Origin: Candidatus Nomurabacteria bacterium
GTDB lineage: Bacteria; Patescibacteriota; Minisyncoccia; Phycocordibacterales; UBA10002
Length of the DNA stretch: 16,509 nucleotides
Direction: 5' to 3'
Assembly: GCA_943349725.1 (NCBI GenBank)
Contig: CALQZP010000015.1
Coordinates: 1-16,509 of the forward strand
The notes under the pieces are model-generated. The model was not told the DNA's origin and did no database searches. It saw only the letters and a program-made list of their open reading frames with translations. Shown here in pieces: positions 7,419 to 13,685 of the stretch. Numbering within the stretch: position 1 is the first letter of the stretch; every line of letters starts with the position of its first letter. The position numbers were made by a program, and so were the translations under genes.

Positions 7419-8162
7419 ATGAAGACGAACGAACAATTTCCCACTACTGCTGAACCAATGTTACCTCCTGAAGAACAGGAGCGAATGAAGCTTTCGGTTT
7501 GCCGATTTTTTGAAGGGAAGCTCAACGAGCTTGAAGCCGTCAGTGGTTCCGATTCTATGGATTATGTCCAGAAGTTTTATGAACTTTGTACCGCTACGAC
7601 CGTTCCTTGGTCGCAAAAAAAGGAATTTGACTTACTTGGATTACCCGCGCCACTTCGCATTAGATTTGACCGGAATTCGGCGTATCAACCTGAACTTAGG
7701 AAGATGAGCGTCAGTGTTGAACCTTTATTACAAGCACGCAACGTGTCGGACCTAAAGGAAGCGAGTTTGACTATTCTTCAAGCCATTTATCATGAGGCAG
7801 AACATATATTCTTTCCAATCGTACTGGAGGAATATGAAGGCGCAGACCGTGGCACAACTCCAGGGGAGTGGATACAATATGCAAGCCAAGATACAGAAAT
7901 AAATTCCTATGCTAGGCAGTATGCCTTTCGGTATTCTCGGGAATACCCCAATGAACCATTCGCACTTGATAAGATGCAGGAACTCGCGGTGCGATTATCT
8001 AATGAACGAGAAGCGCAGAACGATGCGTACAACTATTTTATTGTGTTTGCCGACTCTGATAAGCAAAGAGAATACGGAAAGTGGGGGGATCTTGCAAAAG
8101 CGCACGCTGCCATAGTCGCTGAAACCGAAAAGCAGCTTATGAAAATCTCGCAAAGAGTATGA
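7419..8162 (+). CDS. HExxH-motif protein paired with a MazF-like toxin (putative zincin)
   Basis: 247 residues. I do not recognise the family. His125-Glu126-Ala-Glu-His129 (AIYHEAEHIFF) is a full HExxH zinc-metallopeptidase motif set in a helix, and Glu160 (DTEINSYARQ) about 31 residues later is a candidate third zinc ligand. There is no signal peptide or membrane helix, so it should be cytoplasmic. The N-terminal 60 residues are acidic and helical. The stop codon overlaps the start of the MazF/PemK-like gene by 4 nt (ATGA, 8159-8162), so the two are probably translationally coupled; by position it takes the antitoxin slot. It begins 2 nt after zwf and is AT-richer than its neighbours, suggesting insertion. 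HExxH-bearing proteins of the ImmA/IrrE type do occur with regulators, but a role as antitoxin or protease here is only inference. Confidence 0.7.
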   Translation: MKTNEQFPTTAEPMLPPEEQERMKLSVCRFFEGKLNELEAVSGSDSMDYVQKFYELCTATTVPWSQKKEFDLLGLPAPLRIRFDRNSAYQPELRKMSVSVEPLLQARNVSDLKEASLTILQAIYHEAEHIFFPIVLEEYEGADRGTTPGEWIQYASQDTEINSYARQYAFRYSREYPNEPFALDKMQELAVRLSNEREAQNDAYNYFIVFADSDKQREYGKWGDLAKAHAAIVAETEKQLMKISQRV

Positions 8163-8548
8163 GAAAAGACTTCAAGAAATGGCATGAGAAGAAAGCCGTA
8201 GTTGATGCGGCCATCAATCGACCTTTTTTTCATGAGCAAGAGATTTGGTGGTGCGCTCTCGGTGTGAATGTCGGATTTGAGCAAGATGGCGGTGGTACGG
8301 ACTTCCTCCGACCTGTGGTCGTCTTCAGAAAATTCAACAATGAGATCTTCTGGGGGATACCGCTTACGCACACCAAAAAGAAAACACAGTATTACTTCTC
8401 TTTTGTGGTGACTGGCGAGGGGTCGAGTACCGCTATCTTGTCCCAGTTGCGCTTGATAGACGCACGTAGGCTTAGCCATAAGCTAGGTGACATCACGAGG
8501 AAGGACTTCGAAGCCCTAACGAAAAAGTTCAAGGCACTTTTGCCTTGA
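8159..8548 (+). CDS. PemK/MazF-family toxin (endoribonuclease-like)
   Basis: 129 residues. It resembles the PemK/MazF growth-inhibiting ribonucleases: EIWWCALGVNVGFEQDGGG opens the beta-barrel, FLRPVVVFRKF carries Arg51, GIPLTHT carries Thr70 (equivalent positions to the conserved Arg and Thr of MazF), and ILSQLRLIDARRL is the dimer and helix segment. About 25 extra residues precede the barrel. Family members cleave single-stranded RNA at short sequences and are usually held in check by a small DNA-binding antitoxin encoded just upstream. No such small antitoxin is present; the upstream gene, overlapping by ATGA, is the 247-residue HExxH protein. The TGA stop lies within the terminator stem. 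Family identification is strong; activity is untested. Confidence 0.85.
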   Translation: MRKDFKKWHEKKAVVDAAINRPFFHEQEIWWCALGVNVGFEQDGGGTDFLRPVVVFRKFNNEIFWGIPLTHTKKKTQYYFSFVVTGEGSSTAILSQLRLIDARRLSHKLGDITRKDFEALTKKFKALLP

Positions 8549-8556
8549 ACTTTTTC
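8522..8556 (+). terminator. Intrinsic terminator overlapping the toxin stop codon
   Basis: A perfect 15-bp stem (8522-8536 with 8541-8555, AAAAAGTTCAAGGCA against its complement) with loop CTTT ends in TTTTTC. The stop codon TGA (8546-8548) is in the right arm. A second hairpin (CTCTGCC 8564-8570 with GGCAGAG 8575-8581) follows, ahead of gnd. Confidence 0.85.
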
Positions 8557-8636
8557 TTGTTACCTCTGCCTTACGGCAGAGTCGGGCCGAAGCCGTTTGT
8601 AGTACAATAGTAGTCCTTATACATAAGAAAGTCAAG

Positions 8637-9617
8637 ATGCACATAGGATACATCGGATTAGGGAAAATGGGATTCGCTCAAGTGGAGCGCTTGCTTGAAT
8701 ATGGGCACAAGGTAGTCGCGTGGAATCGTAGTGAAGGACCGCGAAAGGAGGCGGAGAAAGCCGGGGCGGAAGTAAGAGAGACACTTGAAGGTGTGTGCCT
8801 AAAACTCAAAACGCCTCGCCTGATTTGGCTGATGGTTCCGCACGCAGTGGTGGACGATGTTTTAAAGGAGCTTATTCCCCATCTTCAAAAAGGGGATACG
8901 GTGATTGACGGAGGTAATTCGTTCTATAAGCACTCAATGCGTCGTGCCAAAGAGCTTTCAAAAAAAGGAATTAACTTTCTGGATATCGGGACGTCAGGAG
9001 GACCCGGTGGGGCGCGCAAAGGTGCCTGTCTTATGATAGGTGGGGAGAAAAAGGTGTATGAAAAATACGAGAAACTGTTCAAAGATCTTTCGCTTCTTGA
9101 CGGCTATACCTATATGGGCAAGGCGGGAGCGGGACATTTTGTGAAAATGGTCCACAATGGGATCGAGTACGGCATGATGCAAGCGATTGGTGAAGGATTC
9201 GAGGTAATGAAGCGGTCAAAATTTAAGTTACCCTTACTCCCGGTTGCAAGTTTGTATAATAAAGGGAGTGTCATTGAATCCAAGCTCGTCGGCTGGCTCG
9301 CCAAAGCCTATAAAGAGAAAGGGGAAAACCTAAAGGGCATTTCGGGAGAGGTGTCACACAGCGGAGAAGGACTCTGGACGGTACAAACGGCAAAGGAGCT
9401 TCGAGTGCCTGTGAAGGTAATTGAGGACTCACTAAAATTTAGGGTTAAATCAAAAGGTAACCCCAGTTATACGGGACAGGTGGTCTCGGCGCTCCGCAAT
9501 CAGTTTGGGGGACATGAAGTAAGAAACGCGAAACAGACACGGAACAAGAACACGGAAAGGACACAGAACAATTCTGCTCCAGTTCCGCGTTGGCGGCGTT
9601 CAGGTTCAGTTCTGTGA
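8637..9617 (+). CDS. gnd: 6-phosphogluconate dehydrogenase, decarboxylating (short type)
   Basis: 326 residues. It converts 6-phosphogluconate to ribulose-5-phosphate and CO2 while reducing NAD(P)+. The N-terminus is a Rossmann fold (IGYIGLGKMG, 3-12). The substrate-binding signature GTSGGPGGARKGACLMIGG starts at Gly118, and the catalytic Lys170 and Asn174 lie in GHFVKMVHNGIEYGMM. The overall length fits the short, roughly 300-residue GntZ/YqeC-type enzymes, which are often NAD-preferring, rather than the 470-residue form. The family normally ends near FGGH (about residue 290); the last 35 or so residues (VRNAKQTRNKNTERTQ...) look like translated intergenic repeat. A -10-like TACAAT at 8603-8608 could serve as promoter, with a leader of about 25 nt. 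The isomerase gene starts 6 nt downstream. Confidence 0.92.
   Translation: MHIGYIGLGKMGFAQVERLLEYGHKVVAWNRSEGPRKEAEKAGAEVRETLEGVCLKLKTPRLIWLMVPHAVVDDVLKELIPHLQKGDTVIDGGNSFYKHSMRRAKELSKKGINFLDIGTSGGPGGARKGACLMIGGEKKVYEKYEKLFKDLSLLDGYTYMGKAGAGHFVKMVHNGIEYGMMQAIGEGFEVMKRSKFKLPLLPVASLYNKGSVIESKLVGWLAKAYKEKGENLKGISGEVSHSGEGLWTVQTAKELRVPVKVIEDSLKFRVKSKGNPSYTGQVVSALRNQFGGHEVRNAKQTRNKNTERTQNNSAPVPRWRRSGSVL
9524..9616. repeat. Repeat-derived tail of gnd with hairpin
   Basis: Purine-rich degenerate repeats (ACACGGAACAAGAACACGG and similar) are followed by a pyrimidine-rich complement. CACAGAAC (9562-9569) pairs with GTTCTGTG (9609-9616), and CCGC/GCGG forms an inner stem near 9586-9597. The tract lies inside the reading frame and supplies the non-conserved end of Gnd. 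Confidence 0.45.
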
Positions 9618-9623
9618 AAAAAC

Positions 9624-10586
9624 ATGGAAGAAGCCATCAAAAAATTTCATACGCAGTTTGAGTGGGTACCGGAGGTGGTGAATGCGAGTGCGCTTCCGAA
9701 GAAGAGCAAGTTTGCCCTGGGCGGTATGGGCGGGTCGCATCTCTCCGCGGGGCTTCTACTTACGCTTGACCCGAGTCTTGACCTTATCATTCACCGTGAC
9801 TATGGCTTGCCTGCGCTCTCCGATGTGAAGGATCGTTTGTTTATCGCAAGCTCTTATTCGGGTAACACCGAGGAGACGCTCGACTTTGCGAGAGAAGCGA
9901 AGGATAAAGGGTATGCGCTTGCGGTGATGTCGGTTGGCGGGAAACTCTTGGCATTTGCGCAGGAGCAGGGACTTCCGTACATCCAGATTCCCGACACGAA
10001 GATTCAACCGCGAAGCGCACTTGGCTTCGCGATGAATGCGCTTGCCGTCTTCATTCAGAAAGAAGGGTTGCTTTCGGCGCTCTCGGAACTTTCCACCACA
10101 CTCGCTCCTGAAACACTTGAGGAGAAGGGAAAAGAAGTTGCTCGGGTACTTCGCGACAGTGTTCCTGTTATTTACGCTTCCACTCGAAACAGCGCGGTCG
10201 CCTACAACTGGAAAATCAAGATGAACGAGACCGGCAAGCTTCCCTCTTTCTACAATGTGTTTCCCGAGCTTAATCACAACGAGATGACCGGATTTGACGT
10301 GACGCAGACGACTGAAGGACTTTCTCGGAAGTTCCACTTTATTTTCCTCACCGACTCTGCCGACCACCCGCAGAATCAAAAGCGTATGGCGGTGTGCAAG
10401 AAGCTCTATCAGGACCGTGGGCTTTCGGTGACCGAAGTTCCCTTTGAAGGGAAGAGTACACTTGAGAAGATTTTCAATTCGCTCCTTGTTGCCGATTGGA
10501 CTGCGCTGCATCTTTCCAAAATCTACGGCACCGAGGCGGAGCAGGTGCCGATGGTGGAAGAGTTCAAAAGATTAGTAAGTAGTTAG
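9624..10586 (+). CDS. Bifunctional phosphoglucose/phosphomannose isomerase
   Basis: 320 residues. It interconverts glucose-6-phosphate or mannose-6-phosphate with fructose-6-phosphate. It has two SIS (sugar isomerase) domains. The first begins with FALGGMGGSHLSAGL and has the phosphate-binding loop SSYSGNTEET (77-85). The C-terminal bact-PGI domain carries the motif PSFYNVFPELNHNEMTGF (Glu215 to Glu220), which in this family supplies the catalytic Glu and surrounding residues. Length and motif order match the archaeal/bacterial PGI/PMI group rather than the large classical PGI. It lies 6 nt after gnd, so the two probably share an mRNA. There is no Shine-Dalgarno sequence, and translation probably depends on coupling. 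Here it would link fructose-6-phosphate made by transaldolase back to the zwf substrate. Confidence 0.92.
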   Translation: MEEAIKKFHTQFEWVPEVVNASALPKKSKFALGGMGGSHLSAGLLLTLDPSLDLIIHRDYGLPALSDVKDRLFIASSYSGNTEETLDFAREAKDKGYALAVMSVGGKLLAFAQEQGLPYIQIPDTKIQPRSALGFAMNALAVFIQKEGLLSALSELSTTLAPETLEEKGKEVARVLRDSVPVIYASTRNSAVAYNWKIKMNETGKLPSFYNVFPELNHNEMTGFDVTQTTEGLSRKFHFIFLTDSADHPQNQKRMAVCKKLYQDRGLSVTEVPFEGKSTLEKIFNSLLVADWTALHLSKIYGTEAEQVPMVEEFKRLVSS

Positions 10587-10603
10587 TAGCAAGTAGTAAG
10601 TAG
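10571..10603. repeat. Degenerate AGTAGT short-period repeat
   Basis: The words AGTAAGT, AGTTAGT, AGCAAGT and AGTAAGT occur in tandem across the end of the isomerase gene, so its last codons (LVSS) are part of the tract. Confidence 0.5.
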
Positions 10604-10608
10604 AAAAA

Positions 10609-10640
10609 ACATTCCAACATTCTCAAGAATGTTGGAATGT
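10609..10640 (+). other. 14-bp hairpin before the small membrane protein
   Basis: ACATTCCAACATTC (10609-10622) pairs perfectly with GAATGTTGGAATGT (10627-10640), loop TCAA. An A-run precedes it, but only CCCTG follows, so it would work as a terminator mainly on the - strand. It ends 12 nt before the ATG of the next gene and could affect its translation. Confidence 0.55.
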
Positions 10641-10652
10641 CCCTGAAAAAGT

Positions 10653-10907
10653 ATGGTAGCATTTTTACACAATATCCAAACAATTATTGGAACCGTTGGT
10701 GCGGGAATTACACTCGTCGCATTTTTTCTTAACCAAACGCATAAAGTATCGCAAGATAGTTTGTCGTACGATAGCTTGAACTTCTTCGGGTCGGCTTTGC
10801 TCGTTGTCTATGCACTCCTTCTCGGGAGCATCCCCTTTCTCATTCTGAATGGAATTTGGATGCTCGTTTCTCTCAAAGACGTTTTCGTAGGTCTTAAAAA
10901 ATCATAA
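10653..10907 (+). CDS. Small integral membrane protein, CBU_0592-like
   Basis: 84 residues with three predicted membrane helices: about 8-27 (IIGTVGAGITLVAFFL), 43-60 (NFFGSALLVVYALLLGS) and 60-78 (IPFLILNGIWMLVSLKDV). The pattern FLNQTHKVSQDSLSYDSLNFFGS, then hydrophobic, then GIWMLVSL, resembles the CBU_0592-type domain found in small membrane proteins of many bacteria, function unknown. A SemiSWEET sugar transporter has a similar size and helix number but should show a PQ-loop motif, which I do not see. It lies 66 nt after the isomerase and 10 nt before transaldolase. Confidence 0.7.
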   Translation: MVAFLHNIQTIIGTVGAGITLVAFFLNQTHKVSQDSLSYDSLNFFGSALLVVYALLLGSIPFLILNGIWMLVSLKDVFVGLKKS

Positions 10908-10917
10908 TGCATACTTC

Positions 10918-11769
10918 ATGACTCATACTTCACGAATTTTCTTGGATGGAGGCGACCCGAACGAGACGAGCGAAATACTCGCACTTCTTCCGTCACTCGC
11001 TGGCCAGACTACCAATCCAACACTCGTAGCCCAAAATCCCGAGGCACAGAAGTGTCTGGTTGGAGATGAGAAGTGCACAACAAAAGACATTCTAAGCCTC
11101 TACAAAAATCTTGTTCGTGATATTTCCAGGGTCATTCCCAAGGGGTCCGTTTCTATTGAAGTGTATGCCGACAAAAATACCACTGCGGACGAAATGTTCG
11201 CGCAGGGGAAAGAAATGTGGACATGGATTCCAAACGCGCATATCAAATATCCCACGACGGAGGCGGGACTGGAAGCTGCCGAGCGGTCTATAAAGGTAGG
11301 TATGCGGGTGAATATGACACTTGTGTTTACCGAGGAGCAGGCGGCGGCGGTCCACTCGGCCACGCGTGGCGCAAAAAAGGGAGACGTGTTCGTCTCTCCG
11401 TTCGTGGGACGCCTTGATGATATTGGAGAGAATGGAATGGACCTCATCAAGAATATCCGAAAAATGTATGACGAAGTCGGAAGCCATGTAGAAATTCTTT
11501 CCGCAAGTATTCGCTCACGTGACCACTTTTGCGCATCACTTGCGTACGGAACCGATATTATTACCGCTCCAGGGAAAGCTATTCGCGAATGGATAGGTGC
11601 GGGGAAAAGCGACGGTGCGGGGTACAGCTACGACGCAAAGGCATTGAAGCCAATTCCCTATAAACAGCTTGACCTCTCTAAGGACTGGCGCGCGTTTGAT
11701 ATTTCGCACTTTCTTACCGAAAAGGGAATTGAGCGGTTTGCCTCTGATTGGAACAATTTGATTCGGTGA
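10918..11769 (+). CDS. tal: Transaldolase
   Basis: 283 residues. It transfers a dihydroxyacetone unit between sugar phosphates in the non-oxidative pentose-phosphate pathway. The (beta/alpha)8 barrel shows the family landmarks in order: FLDGGDP with Asp10, GQTTNPTL (29-36), the Schiff-base Lys110 in AHIKYPTT, VNMTLVFTEEQA, FVSPFVGRLDD and ILSASIRSRDHF. Length is intermediate between the short TalC/FSA group (about 215) and TalB (about 317). CATAAT (10903-10908), overlapping the stop of the preceding gene, lies 9 nt before the ATG and could drive its own leaderless transcript. No transketolase is present in the window. Confidence 0.92.
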   Translation: MTHTSRIFLDGGDPNETSEILALLPSLAGQTTNPTLVAQNPEAQKCLVGDEKCTTKDILSLYKNLVRDISRVIPKGSVSIEVYADKNTTADEMFAQGKEMWTWIPNAHIKYPTTEAGLEAAERSIKVGMRVNMTLVFTEEQAAAVHSATRGAKKGDVFVSPFVGRLDDIGENGMDLIKNIRKMYDEVGSHVEILSASIRSRDHFCASLAYGTDIITAPGKAIREWIGAGKSDGAGYSYDAKALKPIPYKQLDLSKDWRAFDISHFLTEKGIERFASDWNNLIR

Positions 11770-11771
11770 CT

Positions 11772-12001
11772 TGAACACGTAACCAGTAACAGGGAACTGG
11801 AACAGTTAACGCATTATGATATACTTACTGTGAATTACGAAACATCGTTCCCTGTCATTCCACTGAAGAGTGGAATGCAGTGAATTGGCTAGAAACCTGG
11901 ATTCCTGCTTTCGCAAGAATGACAGAAATCCGCCGTTTCGCTTGGTGTCGTAATTCACCGTACGTAGCGTTACCGTTACTCGTTATAAGTTGTTGTTAAC
12001 C
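11772..12001. repeat. Nested inverted-repeat element between tal and doxX
   Basis: GTGAATTACGA (11830-11840) pairs with TCGTAATTCAC (11948-11958), and TAC/GTA extends it after one mismatch. Inside, CTGTCATTC (11852-11860) pairs with GAATGACAG (11917-11925). CATTCCACT/AGTGGAATG (11856-11864 with 11869-11877) and CTGCTTTCGCAAG are further small hairpins. The flanks (11772-11811 and 11966-12001) are degenerate GTAAC-type repeats facing each other. The TGTCATTCC...GGAATGACA type of end is common in dispersed bacterial palindromic elements. There is no ORF in it. Confidence 0.6.
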
Positions 12002-12003
12002 AT

Positions 12004-12393
12004 ATGAACATCCTCTTTCTCATCGGACGCATTATTTTTGGAGGATACTTCATTATGAACGCGTGGAATCATTTTAAGAATGTGGAGGCACTTACGGGCT
12101 ACGCGCAGTTTAAGGGCGTCCCTTCGCCGAAAGCCGCGGTACTTGTGGGAGGTGTACTCCTCCTACTCGGCGGTTTGGGGATGGTGTTTGGTGTCGCACC
12201 TGAAGCCTCACTTGCGACCCTCATCATTTTCCTCGTACCCGTCACCATCAAGATGCACGCGTTCTGGAAAGAAACCGAACCTACCGCCAAGATGAACGAG
12301 CGTATCACGTTTATGAAAAATATGGCGCTTGTCGGAGCACTCCTTATGCTTTACGCCGTTCCAGTTCCATGGATGTATAACGTACTCCAGTAG
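12004..12393 (+). CDS. DoxX-family membrane protein
   Basis: 129 residues with four hydrophobic segments: about 4-18, 44-64 (AAVLVGGVLLLLGGLGMVFG), 68-84 (ASLATLIIFLVPVTIKM) and 106-124. The start LFLIGRIIFGGYFIMNAWNHFKN, the second segment GYAQFKGVPSPKAAVLVGG and the ITFMKNMALVGALLMLY segment are typical of DoxX/DoxD-like proteins of about 130 residues. Members have been linked to thiosulfate:quinone oxidation or redox-stress complexes, but most have no known role. The ATG has no Shine-Dalgarno sequence; TATAAG at about 11985 is a possible -10 box. The next transcription unit's -35 box begins 2 nt after its stop codon. Confidence 0.85.
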   Translation: MNILFLIGRIIFGGYFIMNAWNHFKNVEALTGYAQFKGVPSPKAAVLVGGVLLLLGGLGMVFGVAPEASLATLIIFLVPVTIKMHAFWKETEPTAKMNERITFMKNMALVGALLMLYAVPVPWMYNVLQ

Positions 12394-12395
12394 CG

Positions 12396-12424
12396 TTGAC
12401 AGATTTTAGCTAAGCAGGTACTAT
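12396..12424 (+). promoter_or_regulatory. Near-consensus promoter of the 25-codon ORF
   Basis: A perfect -35 box TTGACA (12396-12401) and a -10 box TACTAT (12419-12424) are spaced by exactly 17 bp. This is the best promoter in the window. ATG 12431 follows the -10 box by 6 nt, so the transcript would begin at or next to the start codon. Confidence 0.75.
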
Positions 12425-12430
12425 CGAAAT

Positions 12431-12508
12431 ATGCAGAAATTCTCAGTCATTTCAAAGAAGGGAAAGAAGTCTTCAAACGAGAAGGTGTCTTTCTGTGTGT
12501 GCGAATAA
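12431..12508 (+). CDS. 25-residue lysine-rich peptide, possible leader of dapA
   Basis: The 25 codons run from ATG to TAA and would encode MQKFSVISKKGKK followed by SSNEKVSFCVCE. Six of 25 residues are Lys, including two Lys-Lys pairs, and the end is Cys-Val-Cys-Glu. It is placed exactly 6 nt after the -10 box of a near-consensus promoter and is followed by a terminator at 12534-12564, then by dapA. Position and composition resemble attenuation leader peptides, and dapA belongs to lysine/diaminopimelate synthesis. It could instead be a free-standing small protein or simply the start of a non-coding RNA. Confidence 0.5.
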   Translation: MQKFSVISKKGKKSSNEKVSFCVCE

Positions 12509-12533
12509 CTACTGTATCCTCGCTCTACCTAAC

Positions 12534-12564
12534 AAGACCGCCTTCACACTCTGACGGCGGTCTT
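12534..12564 (+). terminator. Terminator or attenuator upstream of dapA
   Basis: AAGACCGCC (12534-12542) pairs with GGCGGTCTT (12556-12564) over 9 bp with a 13-nt loop. The tail is only CGTTTG. GTCTT occurs twice upstream inside the 25-codon ORF (from 12469 and from 12487) and could pair with AAGAC of the left arm. GTGTG near 12495 could pair with CACAC in the loop. A further hairpin (TTTCCTC 12579-12585 with GAGGAAA 12604-12610, inner AGAC/GTCT) lies between it and dapA. Confidence 0.6.
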
Positions 12565-12673
12565 CGTTTGTGGCTTATTTTCCTCCGAGACAACAACGTC
12601 TTTGAGGAAACGGAGCCTCCAACAAGAGGATGTCCATACGCACACTAATAACCAAAAACACAAAGGAAAGCAG

Positions 12674-13567
12674 ATGCAACGCACGAAAGTTAGAGGTGCC
12701 TACACGGCACTTGTCACACCATTCGATGTATCCGGTAAAATCGACGAACTTAGACTTCGGGAGCAAATCACGAGGCAGATTCAAGCAGGGATGACTGGAA
12801 TTGTTCCAGTCGGAACCACAGGCGAGTCACCAACGCTCAGTATGGAGGAGCACCTTCGTGTTATTGAGCTCTCGGTAAGGTTTGCTGATGGTAACGTCGA
12901 GGTGTTGGCCGGAACAGGGGCGAATTCTACCGATGAAGCAATATATCTCACCAAAGAAGCGGAAAGGCTTGGTGTAGGAGGTTCGCTTCAGGTGGCTCCG
13001 TATTACAACAAACCTTCGCAAGAAGGATTGTTTCAGCACTTTTGTGCCATCGCAAAAGAAACGGGACTTCCTATTACTCTTTACAATATTCCCGGCAGGT
13101 GCGGGGTAGATATTACGGTTGATACCGTCTGTCGCCTCAAGGAGTCCGCGCCAAATGTTGTTGGAATCAAGGTGGCCAACGGAAGCATGGATTATGTGAC
13201 AGAGCTCCGGGCAAGGCTCGGACATGATTTCACGATTCTTTCAGGCGACGACTCGCTCACGCTTCCGTTCATTTCGGTTGGAGCAGATGGGGTCATCAGT
13301 GTCGCTTCAAATGTGGTTCCGGAAATGCTCGCGGAAATGCTTCGCATGACGTATGTGGGCAACTTTACATCCGCGAGGGAAGTTCACGCACGACTCTACG
13401 CGCTCACAAAAAGCCTCTTCCTGGAAGGCAATCCAGTCGGAGTAAAATCTGCTATGGAGCAACTTGGGCTCGATAGTGGAGTGGTGAGATTACCACTGGT
13501 GAAAGTACAACCGATGACAGCATCTGCTATCCGCAAAGAATTGGTTGCCCTCGGCCTTTGTGAGTAA
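12674..13567 (+). CDS. dapA: 4-hydroxy-tetrahydrodipicolinate synthase family (DapA)
   Basis: 297 residues from ATG 12674, which has a Shine-Dalgarno AAAGGAAAG (12662-12670) just upstream; the reading frame stays open further upstream, but that part is not protein-like. The (beta/alpha)8 aldolase shows GTTGES with Thr48-Thr49, YYNKPSQEGLFQHF, Tyr137 and Arg142 in YNIPGR, and the Schiff-base Lys166 in VGIKVANG. These are the DapA residues that condense pyruvate with aspartate semialdehyde, a step toward diaminopimelate and lysine. No other dap gene is present. A close relative (N-acetylneuraminate lyase or a 2-keto-3-deoxy sugar acid aldolase) is possible, but the Arg in YNIPGR favours DapA. 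Confidence 0.88.
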   Translation: MQRTKVRGAYTALVTPFDVSGKIDELRLREQITRQIQAGMTGIVPVGTTGESPTLSMEEHLRVIELSVRFADGNVEVLAGTGANSTDEAIYLTKEAERLGVGGSLQVAPYYNKPSQEGLFQHFCAIAKETGLPITLYNIPGRCGVDITVDTVCRLKESAPNVVGIKVANGSMDYVTELRARLGHDFTILSGDDSLTLPFISVGADGVISVASNVVPEMLAEMLRMTYVGNFTSAREVHARLYALTKSLFLEGNPVGVKSAMEQLGLDSGVVRLPLVKVQPMTASAIRKELVALGLCE

Positions 13568-13608
13568 TCTTTGGTGATACAGAATCAGTAAAAGGAGAAA
13601 TTAAACAC

Positions 13609-13636
13609 AGGCAGACCCCAACCGGTCTGCCTTTTC
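13609..13636 (+). terminator. Intrinsic terminator of dapA
   Basis: AGGCAGACC (13609-13617) pairs with GGTCTGCCT (13624-13632), loop CCAACC, followed by TTTTCTTTTT. It is a classic terminator 41 nt after the dapA stop. A Shine-Dalgarno-like AAAAGGAG (13590-13597) just before it has no start codon. Confidence 0.85.
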
Positions 13637-13659
13637 TTTTTATGCGTATAGTTAAGAAA

Positions 13660-13685
13660 AAAGGCGCTCCGGAAGGGGCGCCTTT
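13660..13685. terminator. Second hairpin, GGAA tetraloop
   Basis: AAAGGCGCTCC (13660-13670) pairs with GGGGCGCCTTT (13675-13685) through 11 pairs including one G-T, with a GGAA tetraloop, an A-run before and TTT after. It may back up the dapA terminator or end transcription on the - strand. Confidence 0.6.

Noticed and set aside
10653..10907. SemiSWEET sugar transporter
   Set aside because: Size and three helices fit, but no PQ-loop motif is visible and the residue pattern fits CBU_0592-like proteins better.
12602..12673. Upstream extension of dapA from a TTG codon
   Set aside because: The 24 extra residues are low-complexity and polar, and include the right half of a hairpin. ATG 12674 has a good Shine-Dalgarno sequence and gives the normal family length.
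13590..13608. Shine-Dalgarno AAAAGGAG marking a small gene
   Set aside because: No start codon follows at a usable distance, and the dapA terminator stem begins 12 nt later.
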